NCBI GenBank assembly: GCA_015296085.1
Contig: DVDT01000031.1
Location: 124,001-188,000 of the forward strand
From: Trichormus sp. M33_DOE_039
Lineage (GTDB): Bacteria; Cyanobacteriota; Cyanobacteriia; Cyanobacteriales; Nostocaceae
DNA length: 64,000 nucleotides
Reading direction: 5' to 3'
The translations under genes were made by a program, and so were the position numbers. The notes beneath the pieces are model-generated. The model was not told where the DNA came from, did no database searches, and saw only the letters and a program-made list of their open reading frames with translations. The number at the start of each line of letters is the position of its first letter. Positions within the stretch are counted from its first letter, which is position 1. This document shows positions 18,030-27,053 of the stretch, one piece after another.

Positions 18030-21000
18030 TCAGTTCCCCTTGAGTAATGCTTCTAGTTCGGCAATTTCTTTAGCAATGGAAGCATCAATTTCATCGTCAG
18101 AAAGTTGTTTAATTGCTTCCCAATCTTGATGTTTTACCTTCGTCTCTGGTGGCGCAGTTAAATTCAGCACTTCCACTGCTAGATAATCCACCAGTGCGGC
18201 TACTGTGGAATATTTAAAGGTGAGAGTGGAAGGTAAACTACAACCTAAACTTGTCTGCAAGCGGTTTCTCAACTCTACAGAGGTGAGGGAATCCATCCCT
18301 AAATCAAAGAAGCCTTGTTGAATATCAATAGGTGTAGTTAGATTCCAGCCTAAAACAGTGGCGACTTGAGTGCAGACATGATTCATTAAGTAAGTACAAC
18401 GTTCATCGGCGGGGATGGTGTCTAATTGTTGACGGAATTCAGCATCTTGAATGGATAGTTCTGTAGACTTGGCTTGGGGTTGCAACTCTTGGAAGAATGG
18501 CGAAATGTTCGGCTGGGAGGTAAACTTTGACCAATCTAGGGGTATGACTCCCACTTGTGGAGTGCTGGCAGCTAGCATTTGCTGTTCCAAGACGGCTAAT
18601 ACTTGGTGCGGCGCAATCGTACCCATACCTTTAGTTTTTACCCAAGATTCTGCTTGGCGTTTGGCGGCTGCACCGATATCAGTCACCACACCCCAGTTAA
18701 TACTCAAAGTTGGGAGTCCTTGCTGTTGTCGATAGTAAGCAAAGGAGTCAAGAAAGGCGTTGGCGGCGGCGTGGTTGGCTTGTCCTGGTGAGCCAAATAG
18801 GGAGGCGGCAGAGGAGAATAACACAAAGAAGTCTAGGGGTAGGTGTTGGGTAAGTTGATGTAAATTCCAAGCCCCTTCTACTTTGGGAGACATAACTTTA
18901 GTGAAGCGTTCCCAAGTTTGTTGTTGGAGTACGCCATCATCCAACACTCCAACAGCGTGAATAATACCGCGCAATGGAGGCAGCGATCGCTCTATATCTA
19001 CCATGACTTTAGTCATCTGCTCTAGGTTGACGACATCAGCTTGTGTCACCATAACCTGCGCGCCCATTTGTTGTAGTGTTTTAAGCAAATTTTTCACTTC
19101 GGAATTGGCACCGCTACGCCCCAGTAAGACTAAATTTCGCGCCCCTTTCTCTACCATCCACTGCGCCACCAGTAAGCCTAAACCCCCCATCCCACCTGTA
19201 ATTAAATAGGTGCTATCGGCTCGGAAAGTCAGTTCTGTTTGAGTGACGACGATTTTACCGATATGCTTGGCTTGCTGCATATAACGGAAAGCATCAATGA
19301 CATTGATGATGGGGAATTGAGTTTGGGGTAAGGGGTTGAGTTGTCCTGTGGCAAATTGTGGCATTAAGTGCGCCAACATCGATTGAATTAGGGCGGGTTG
19401 CTGCTGACAAACTTCCACTAAATCGACTAAAAAGTAGGCGATATCTGAACGCACCTTTAACGCCTCGTCAGCCTCTAATACTCCCCGCTTGGAGATTTCC
19501 ACAAACCGTCCTTGGGGCTGCAACACCGATAAACTTTTGCTGATAAATTCGTCTGATGTGAGGGAGTTGAGGACAATATTTACACCTTTACTGTATGTAA
19601 TTTCTTGTATTTGAGCAGCAAAATCTAAGGTGCGGGAGTTCATGATGTGTTTGACTCCTAAAGATTGCAAAAACTCCCATTTTCCAGCACTAGCAGTGGC
19701 GAAGACTTCCGCCCCTACCTGTTGCGCCAACTGAATGGCAGCTTGTCCCACACCACCAGCCGCGGCGTGAATTAAGACGCGATCGCCTGGGGATATCTTC
19801 CCTAGGTAATGTAGTGAATAATACGCAGTGAGGAAGGCAATGGGAATGGTGGCAGCTTCCGCATAGCTGAGATTGGCAGGCTTTGGTGCTACCAGTTGGG
19901 CATTTACTGTCACATACTGACTAAAACTTGCAGGTGCGATCGCAATAACCCCATCACCCACAGCCAAACCTGATACTCCCGCACCTACGGCGACAATTTC
20001 ACCAGCACACTCACCACCCAAAGCCCCCGGATCACCAGGATACAAGTTTAAAGCGTTGAGCAAATCACGGAAGTTTAACCCCGTCGCCCTCACCCGAATT
20101 TCTACTTCTCCCGCTTCAGGCGATCGTCGTAAAGTCTGTTCTAAGCGGAGATTTTCTAAAGTTCCCCGTTGAGAAATAGTCAACGTAAAAGGCTGGTTTT
20201 GAGGAACTTCTAGCTGAGATTCATCCACAGCATCAACAGTCCGAGTTAACCGCGCCACATAACGCTGCTGATGACGCAAAGCCACTTGGTCTTCCTCATC
20301 ACTGCCCAAGATTTCTGTTAACAATGCTTTCGCTTGAAAATGGAGAGAGTAGGGGTGTGGGGGGAAGACATTTTCTCGTGATTGACTAAGTTGAAAATCA
20401 AGCATTGGTAGATCTTCCCCATGCCCAATTGGTTGTGGATCTAAATCCACCCGCACACATTTCAGTTCTGGATGTTCGAGTGCAATTACTTTACCCATAC
20501 CCCAAAGTGCAGATTGTGCTAAACCTGCAACTCTACCTTCTACAGACTGCGCTCCTCTGGTGACTAACCATAACCGAGGCGGTGACGTGAACTCTGTTTT
20601 ATTCAATGCTTGCAATAGATGTAAGGTGCTGCCACAACTTTGTCTAGATGCAACTTTTAAATCTTGAATTGTGAGTGCGTCAGATGTATCCAAACTCCAG
20701 CAATGTACTACGCCAAATAAAGCTGTTTCACTATGACTAATTCTTGTGCATAGTTGCTGAAAATGCTCTGGTTGCATGGGATTGAGCATCAAAGTTTGCC
20801 CATCCAATAATTTATATTCTTCACCAGAGAACGCCAGAGTGCAGATATCACCCTTTGCTCGCAACTGCGTAGCCAGTTTTTCCCCTAATCCTTGCGCGTC
20901 AGCTAAGACAAGCCAATGCTTGGACTTAGATGCAGCAACAGTTTCGGGAATTGGGGTTGCTTGTGCCACTATCACAGATTGCTGGTGAAAACTGCCTTGA

Positions 21001-24000
21001 GTGGCTTGTGTTAAGGGTAAGGTAACGGCTGTTTGATACCCCTGCTTGAGTAAAACTTGCTGCCATTGCTCACTCGTCAACAGAGGATAATGAGGACGTA
21101 AATCAATATCGTTAAATCGCCACCAACCTTCAGTTAAACCAAAGGTCAAGTCTAGCCAAGCTTGGGGAATAGTTCCTTCTAACAGGATGAGTAATCCTTG
21201 CGGTGCTAACAACTGTCGGATATTTTGCAAAGTTTGTCCTAAATCTTGGGTGGCGTGAAGGACGTTAGCTGCTACCACCAAATCGTATTGATGAGACTCA
21301 AACCCCTGTGGCTTTAATTCTTGTTCAATGTCTAAGACTTGATAGCGCACAAAAGGATAGTCGCGGAATTTCTTTTGGGCTTGGGTAGTGAAGCGGGGTG
21401 ATAAATCTGTAAAGACGTATTCTGTTTGCTGGGCTGGTAGATTTGGCAGAATATAAGCGGTAGTTCCTCCCGTACCCGCACCGATTTCTAGAATTCGCAC
21501 ACCACGATTTTGAGGTAACTGTGCTAAAGCTGATGAAATAGCCTGCTGCACTAGGCTATTAAGTACCTGTGAGCCTGGAGAATCCTGATAAACCTGGGTG
21601 GCGGTGGTCATATCACCGTCAGGAAAGAGCAATTGCAGAGGGTCACAGTTCCCTTGCAGGACTGATGCAAGTTTAGTTGCACAACGTCCTAATAGTGTTA
21701 ACTCGGCTCTAGCGTGGGAATATTTCGCCAGCAGCAGACTAAGTTGGGTATCTGGGTTAGACTCTGGCGGTATGTGTACTACCTGCCATTGAAAGTCATG
21801 GTGTTGCAAATAACCTGCTTGCGCCAAAATCTCTAATAGGCGATGTACCAATCTATGGTGACGATTGACTACTCCCAATTGAGTGATGATATCTACTGTA
21901 GTGAAGTGTTGCCCAAGTTGAAATTTCCGCCCCATCTCTGCAAAAGCATGAATGATATAGGCAACGCTTAAGGCTTCCATCTGGGTGAAGACTTGCTGAT
22001 ATTCAGACCAGTCAACACGGGTCAGTATTTCAGGTAAATAGGAATCTATTTTAACACTGATTTCCTCTGGAGATAACAAGTAATTTGGGGTGAATTGTGA
22101 ACTGCTAAAGTGGAATTTTCGCCGCCATGCCACTTGATAGAGCCACTTCTGCCAGGAGTCGGGGACTGTATTGAGCAGGCGCGATCGCTTCAATTGGAGT
22201 CCCTGCACATCGACTATGCTTAGTCCATCATCAGTATAAAGTCTGACATTGCCACTAATCAATTCTTGATTTTTATCTGAGTTAATTTCTGCTTGACTCC
22301 AAACCAGATTTCCCGGATGACGATGAATCTGCAAACGCTCGATGGCTACTGGTAAGTAAGTATTTTGTTGATTCTGAAGTAGTAAGGCTGCACCTAAAAC
22401 TTGAAAGCCTGCATCTAAAATAATCGGATGCAGTTGGTAATGTTGATCCGCCAAAGTTTCAGCTAACTGTATCTGACCCATAGCTAAACCAGGCGCATAC
22501 CAGAGTTCTTGGATAGCCTGAAAACTAGAGCCATAGTCAATTCCTCTATCTCGACACTGTTGATAGTAGACGAGAGGTGCAATATTTTCGTGACATTGAG
22601 ATTGCAATCTTGTTAAGTCAATTGGGAGAGGTTCAGTAAAATTCTCACTCCGTAGTAGTTTACCTGTAGCGTGGAGTGTCCATACTGACTCATCATTTGT
22701 AATATTTTCACTGCTGAAAATTTGAAAAGAGTAACCAGTATCACCTTGAATTAGGCTGATTTGTAGTGTTACGGCTGTTTCCAGCAAAGTCAGTGGTTGC
22801 AAAATACTGACATCTTCCAATACCAAGTTTGGAGATTTATACAGTTGATAACCGGCAGCCAAAGCCATTTCTAAGTAAGCTGTAGCAGGTACAATCACCT
22901 CATCAAAAACGCGATGATCTGCCAGATACGCAGGTTGATTTTTGCTAATCTGTGACTGGAAGCAGATTTCCTTGAGACCCGCTAAATTCAACCTTTGACC
23001 AAGGAGGGGGTGCTGTTGACCCTGAATTAACTTTAGTTGATGCAGCGGCGAGACTGTCTCTATCCAATAGCGTTGTCTTTGGAAAGGATAAGTAGGTAAA
23101 GAAACTCGTTCACAGTCGGGGTAGCGATAAAATTCACCCCAATTAATAGCTATTCCTCGGACATACAACGCCGCCAAACTGTCTATAATTTGTTGCCAGT
23201 CGCCTTTTTTGGGATGCAAACTAGGCAACCAAACTCCTACTCCATCCGGTAAGCACTGGCGACCCATCCCGATTAAGGTAGGTTTCGCACCAATTTCGAC
23301 AAACACCTCATACCCTTGCTGATGCAGTAACTTCATGCTGGCAGCAAATTGTACAGGTTGGCGGATATGATGCACCCAATACTTAGGTGTAGCGATATCT
23401 GCTGTCGCAATTTGTCCCGTCAGATTGGAAATTAGGGGAGTTTTAGGAGACGAATATTGTACTGTCTTTGCTATCTGCTCAAAATCCTCTAACATTGCTT
23501 CCATCAAGGGAGAATGGAAGGCGTGGGAAACCTGTAAAGGCTTAATTTGTATGCCTTGATTTGTCAGTTCTTGACAAACAGTCTCGACCGCTTGACGTTT
23601 ACCTGAGATCACAAGACTTTCTGCACCGTTATAAGCTGCGATCGCAATTTGTTCACCATAGGGTTGAATAGCTGATAACACTGTCGGCTCATCTGCTAGC
23701 ACAGCCGCCATTGCACCATCCGACGGTAACGCCTGCATTAATCTACCCCGTGCAGCGATGAGTTTTAAACCATCTTCTAAGCTGAACACTCCCGCAATAC
23801 AAGCGGCGACATATTCACCAACACTGTGACCCATAACCGCTGAGGGTTCTATCCCCCACGATTGCCAGAGTTTAGCTAGGGCGTATTCTAATGCGAATAG
23901 AGCGGGTTGGGTGTAAGCAGTTTCGTTGATTGGGGATTGGGGACTGGGGATTGGGGATTGGGGATTGGGGATTGGGGATTGGGGATAAAGAATTTCTAAT

Positions 24001-25727
24001 AAGGGTGTTTCTAGGTAGGGTTGGAGGATTTGGTTGCAGTGGTCTAGGATGCGGCGAAATGTGGGCTGAGTTTCGTAGAGATGCCGTCCCATGTCCACGT
24101 ACTGCGAACCTTGTCCTGTAAATAGAAAGGCTACTTTGGGACGTTTCCGAGTAGTGATTTTTCCCTGAAAGACTCCAGGCGCGTCTTGTTTTGCTAAAAA
24201 TGCGACTAATTGCTCTTGTAGTTGGATTGTAGAGTCAGAAGTAATTGCTAACCGATAATCAAAATGGCTACGTCCAACACCAGTAGTAAAGCAAATATCT
24301 GTTAATGATAATTGTGGATGATTTTGCAGATATTCTTGGTAACTCTGCACCAGTTCTTGCAGTGCCTTTTCACTCTTAGCGGATAAAGTCAGCAGTTGTA
24401 GCGAATGCTCGTTGATTTCTTTCTTTTGCTTTTTGCCTTTTAAATTTTGCCCTTCCAAGACAACGTGAGCATTAGTCCCACCAAAGCCGAAGGAACTCAC
24501 ACCTGCTATGAGACTTTCACCTCCAGACCAAGACTCTAGTTTTTGCTGGACTCTTAGAGGTAATTTATCGAAGGGAATGTAAGGGTTGGCTTCTTGGAAA
24601 TGCAGACTTGGCGGGATTTCCCCATGTTTTAGAGAGAGGGCAACTTTAATTAATCCCGCAATCCCGGCGGCGGCTTCGGTATGACCAATATTGGTTTTGA
24701 CTGAACCTAAAGCACAGTATTCTCCTGGGGGGCGGCCTTCACTTAAGACCTTACCTAAAGCTTTAACTTCGATGGGATCGCCTAATTTTGTGCCTGTACC
24801 GTGAGCTTCTATATACTGTACTTGACCAGGGGCAACTCCGGCTTGACGGTAGGCTTCTCTGAGTACGGCTTCTTGTGCTAGAGAATTAGGTGCGGTAATG
24901 CCATTACTGCGACCATCTTGATTCACGGCACTACCGCGAATAGTGGCATAAATGCGATCGCCATCTGCTATGGCTTGAGATAGTAGTTTCAACACCACAA
25001 CTCCAGCCCCTTCACTCCGTACATAGCCATTAGCCCGACTATCAAAGGCTTTACACCTGCCATCGGCAGCCATAAAGCCACCTTTGGAGAAGGTGACTGT
25101 CACCCAAGGAGAAGCCATGATATTGACACCCCCAGCTACAGCCAAGGTAGATTCACCATTCCGCAAACTTTGACAAGCTAGGTGAACTGCAACCAGAGAG
25201 GAGGAACAAGCGGTGTCAATGGCAATACTTGGGCCTGTGAGGTTCAAGGTATAGGAAATCCGGTTAGCAGCTAAAGAACAAGCTGTTCCTGTACCTGCGT
25301 AACCATTTAAGTTCACAGGGTTTTGGAATCTTAGTTTATCGTAGTCAAATGTCGAAATCCCCACAAACACACCCGTAGGTGTGCCTGTCAGTCCTTCGGG
25401 GTTTTGTCCCGCATCTTCTAAGGCTTCCCAAGTGGTTTCTAGTAACAACCGATGTTGAGGGTCTACACTTGCGGCTTCTCTGGGGGCAATACTAAAAAAA
25501 TGTGGGTCAAATTGATCTATTTGCTCTAAAAAACCGCCCCATCGCGTGGACATTTTGTCTGGTGTTGCTGGGTCTGAATCATAAAACGCATCTATATCCC
25601 AGCGTGTCTTCGGCACTTCGGTAATGGCATCAATCCCATGACGCAGTAAATGCCAGAAGGCCTCTGAATTTTTCGCCCCAGGAAAACGACATCCTATTCC
25701 AATAATCGCGATGGGTTCTCTATCCAT
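18030..25727 (-). CDS. Highly reducing type I PKS: KS-AT-DH-cMT-ER-KR-ACP
   Basis: This 2565-residue module adds one malonyl unit to a fatty acyl starter, C-methylates it and reduces it fully. Domains by approximate residue: KS from 4 (DTACSSS, Cys near 172), AT (GHSVGEY near 635; HAFH motif means malonyl-CoA), DH (LADHRVFDEVIVP near 936, second motif LDAGFQ), SAM-dependent C-methyltransferase (LEIGAGTGG near 1413), ER (LNFRDLLNAL near 1888; AAAGGVG NADPH site), KR (ITGGMGGLGLL near 2180) and ACP (GMDS near 2476). All reductive motifs look intact. An alpha-methyl set here becomes the 4-methyl after one more extension by the hybrid PKS/NRPS, which fits 3-amino-2-hydroxy-4-methyl fatty acids of puwainaphycins. 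It lies 59 nt after the P450 gene and 1 nt before the second FAAL. Confidence 0.96.
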   Translation of the reverse strand: MDREPIAIIGIGCRFPGAKNSEAFWHLLRHGIDAITEVPKTRWDIDAFYDSDPATPDKMSTRWGGFLEQIDQFDPHFFSIAPREAASVDPQHRLLLETTWEALEDAGQNPEGLTGTPTGVFVGISTFDYDKLRFQNPVNLNGYAGTGTACSLAANRISYTLNLTGPSIAIDTACSSSLVAVHLACQSLRNGESTLAVAGGVNIMASPWVTVTFSKGGFMAADGRCKAFDSRANGYVRSEGAGVVVLKLLSQAIADGDRIYATIRGSAVNQDGRSNGITAPNSLAQEAVLREAYRQAGVAPGQVQYIEAHGTGTKLGDPIEVKALGKVLSEGRPPGEYCALGSVKTNIGHTEAAAGIAGLIKVALSLKHGEIPPSLHFQEANPYIPFDKLPLRVQQKLESWSGGESLIAGVSSFGFGGTNAHVVLEGQNLKGKKQKKEINEHSLQLLTLSAKSEKALQELVQSYQEYLQNHPQLSLTDICFTTGVGRSHFDYRLAITSDSTIQLQEQLVAFLAKQDAPGVFQGKITTRKRPKVAFLFTGQGSQYVDMGRHLYETQPTFRRILDHCNQILQPYLETPLLEILYPQSPIPNPQSPIPSPQSPINETAYTQPALFALEYALAKLWQSWGIEPSAVMGHSVGEYVAACIAGVFSLEDGLKLIAARGRLMQALPSDGAMAAVLADEPTVLSAIQPYGEQIAIAAYNGAESLVISGKRQAVETVCQELTNQGIQIKPLQVSHAFHSPLMEAMLEDFEQIAKTVQYSSPKTPLISNLTGQIATADIATPKYWVHHIRQPVQFAASMKLLHQQGYEVFVEIGAKPTLIGMGRQCLPDGVGVWLPSLHPKKGDWQQIIDSLAALYVRGIAINWGEFYRYPDCERVSLPTYPFQRQRYWIETVSPLHQLKLIQGQQHPLLGQRLNLAGLKEICFQSQISKNQPAYLADHRVFDEVIVPATAYLEMALAAGYQLYKSPNLVLEDVSILQPLTLLETAVTLQISLIQGDTGYSFQIFSSENITNDESVWTLHATGKLLRSENFTEPLPIDLTRLQSQCHENIAPLVYYQQCRDRGIDYGSSFQAIQELWYAPGLAMGQIQLAETLADQHYQLHPIILDAGFQVLGAALLLQNQQNTYLPVAIERLQIHRHPGNLVWSQAEINSDKNQELISGNVRLYTDDGLSIVDVQGLQLKRSRLLNTVPDSWQKWLYQVAWRRKFHFSSSQFTPNYLLSPEEISVKIDSYLPEILTRVDWSEYQQVFTQMEALSVAYIIHAFAEMGRKFQLGQHFTTVDIITQLGVVNRHHRLVHRLLEILAQAGYLQHHDFQWQVVHIPPESNPDTQLSLLLAKYSHARAELTLLGRCATKLASVLQGNCDPLQLLFPDGDMTTATQVYQDSPGSQVLNSLVQQAISSALAQLPQNRGVRILEIGAGTGGTTAYILPNLPAQQTEYVFTDLSPRFTTQAQKKFRDYPFVRYQVLDIEQELKPQGFESHQYDLVVAANVLHATQDLGQTLQNIRQLLAPQGLLILLEGTIPQAWLDLTFGLTEGWWRFNDIDLRPHYPLLTSEQWQQVLLKQGYQTAVTLPLTQATQGSFHQQSVIVAQATPIPETVAASKSKHWLVLADAQGLGEKLATQLRAKGDICTLAFSGEEYKLLDGQTLMLNPMQPEHFQQLCTRISHSETALFGVVHCWSLDTSDALTIQDLKVASRQSCGSTLHLLQALNKTEFTSPPRLWLVTRGAQSVEGRVAGLAQSALWGMGKVIALEHPELKCVRVDLDPQPIGHGEDLPMLDFQLSQSRENVFPPHPYSLHFQAKALLTEILGSDEEDQVALRHQQRYVARLTRTVDAVDESQLEVPQNQPFTLTISQRGTLENLRLEQTLRRSPEAGEVEIRVRATGLNFRDLLNALNLYPGDPGALGGECAGEIVAVGAGVSGLAVGDGVIAIAPASFSQYVTVNAQLVAPKPANLSYAEAATIPIAFLTAYYSLHYLGKISPGDRVLIHAAAGGVGQAAIQLAQQVGAEVFATASAGKWEFLQSLGVKHIMNSRTLDFAAQIQEITYSKGVNIVLNSLTSDEFISKSLSVLQPQGRFVEISKRGVLEADEALKVRSDIAYFLVDLVEVCQQQPALIQSMLAHLMPQFATGQLNPLPQTQFPIINVIDAFRYMQQAKHIGKIVVTQTELTFRADSTYLITGGMGGLGLLVAQWMVEKGARNLVLLGRSGANSEVKNLLKTLQQMGAQVMVTQADVVNLEQMTKVMVDIERSLPPLRGIIHAVGVLDDGVLQQQTWERFTKVMSPKVEGAWNLHQLTQHLPLDFFVLFSSAASLFGSPGQANHAAANAFLDSFAYYRQQQGLPTLSINWGVVTDIGAAAKRQAESWVKTKGMGTIAPHQVLAVLEQQMLAASTPQVGVIPLDWSKFTSQPNISPFFQELQPQAKSTELSIQDAEFRQQLDTIPADERCTYLMNHVCTQVATVLGWNLTTPIDIQQGFFDLGMDSLTSVELRNRLQTSLGCSLPSTLTFKYSTVAALVDYLAVEVLNLTAPPETKVKHQDWEAIKQLSDDEIDASIAKEIAELEALLKGN
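23933..23988. repeat. Heptanucleotide tandem repeat in AT domain
   Basis: Eight 7-bp units (GGGATTG, GGGACTG, GGGATAA) lie in frame within the AT domain of the reducing PKS, directly before INETAYTQPALFALEY. The position matches the repeat at 12281-12336 in the hybrid PKS/NRPS. Confidence 0.95.
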
Positions 25728-25786
25728 TTTACTTCTCTCTAACTGGGATGTTGCTAGCTAAAATTTTGAATAATTGCTCGTTTTAT

Positions 25787-27052
25787 TTATATGGGGGTAA
25801 AGCTCACTGGGAGGGATTTCAGTCCCCGAAGAATAATTTTTTTATGCCACTCTAGTTGGTCTGTAGCCAGTTGGAGATCAGGGAATCTTTGTATCAGTGT
25901 ATTAATAGCAATCTGGGTTTGAACTCTTGCTAAGACGTTGCCTAAACAGGCATGAATACCATAACTAAAAGCCAGGTGACGATTATTCTGGCGGGTAATA
26001 TCGAGTTGATCAGGATAGGGAAATTGCACCGGATCTCGGTGGGCAGATCCCATACAGACAAAGACCTGTTGACCTTTGCGAATGGTTTTACCACCGATTT
26101 CTACATCTTCAATTGCTGTTCTGACTGTTAATTGCACTGGGCTATCATAGCGTAGTAGTTCTTCTACTGCACTTTCTATTAGTATTGGTGCTTGTTGGAG
26201 TTTTGCCATTTGTTCAGGGTGACGCAGCAAAGCCAAAACACCGTTACTAATGAGTTTGACTGTGGTTTCGTGACCAGCAGCAAATAATAATATACAAGTC
26301 CCTAATAGTTCTTCTTCCGTTAATTTATCTTGGTCATCTCTAGCTGCGATTAAGGCACTGAGAAGATCGTTTTGACGCTGCTGACGACGCTGGCTAATCA
26401 AGTTGTGGAAATACTCGGCCAAATCAACCACTACTCGATTGAGATGTTCAAAGACATCTATCGACATCATCGGGTCTAAGCAAAGCACCACATCATCAGA
26501 CCACTTTTGCAACTGGTCGCGGTCTTCTGGGGGGATACCTAGCATTTGGGCAATGACTACAACCGGTAAAGGGTGAGCTAAGTCTGCCACAACATCAAAT
26601 TTACCAACACTTGCTACTTGATCCAGCTTTGCATTCACTACTTCTTGAATGTAAGGACGCAAATTTTCTACTATCTGCGGTGTGAAGGCTTTACTTGCTA
26701 GTCTTTGTAACCGAGTATGGTCTGGCGGATCCATGAATAGCATCCATTTGCTGGTAATACGTCCTAGGGGGCCAAGTTCTCCCTGTGTTTCTCGGAATCG
26801 AATGTCTTGGTAATTTCCCCATCGGCGCATATCCACGCTAAAACGAGGATCGCGCAAAATCGCTATAGCATCCGCATAACGGGTAATTACCCAAACACCC
26901 ATGAAACTGAAATGGATGGGATCTTGCGATCGCAATCTTTCATAGTATTGATAGGGGTTATTCCTAAACTCAGCGAGAAAAGGATTGAATAACGGTTTTT
27001 GGCTGTTACCGTTACTAATGGCTGCTACGGAAGAGTGAGCGACTGACTCCAT
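25787..27052 (-). CDS. Cytochrome P450
   Basis: This 421-residue soluble bacterial P450 probably oxidises the fatty acyl chain of the lipopeptide. Seen: the I-helix AGHETT motif, the K-helix EELLRYDSP (ExxR), and the heme loop FSYGIHACLG with the Cys ligand near residue 369. No N-terminal membrane anchor is present. It starts 1 nt after the stop of the FAAL-ACP gene and ends 59 nt before the reducing PKS, so it is part of the operon. The family resembles the CYP107-like secondary-metabolism P450s that hydroxylate carrier-bound or free polyketide chains. The site of oxidation cannot be read from sequence; puwainaphycin variants with hydroxy or oxo fatty acids are known, which fits. Confidence 0.95.
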   Translation of the reverse strand: MESVAHSSVAAISNGNSQKPLFNPFLAEFRNNPYQYYERLRSQDPIHFSFMGVWVITRYADAIAILRDPRFSVDMRRWGNYQDIRFRETQGELGPLGRITSKWMLFMDPPDHTRLQRLASKAFTPQIVENLRPYIQEVVNAKLDQVASVGKFDVVADLAHPLPVVVIAQMLGIPPEDRDQLQKWSDDVVLCLDPMMSIDVFEHLNRVVVDLAEYFHNLISQRRQQRQNDLLSALIAARDDQDKLTEEELLGTCILLFAAGHETTVKLISNGVLALLRHPEQMAKLQQAPILIESAVEELLRYDSPVQLTVRTAIEDVEIGGKTIRKGQQVFVCMGSAHRDPVQFPYPDQLDITRQNNRHLAFSYGIHACLGNVLARVQTQIAINTLIQRFPDLQLATDQLEWHKKIILRGLKSLPVSFTPI

Positions 27053-27053
27053 T

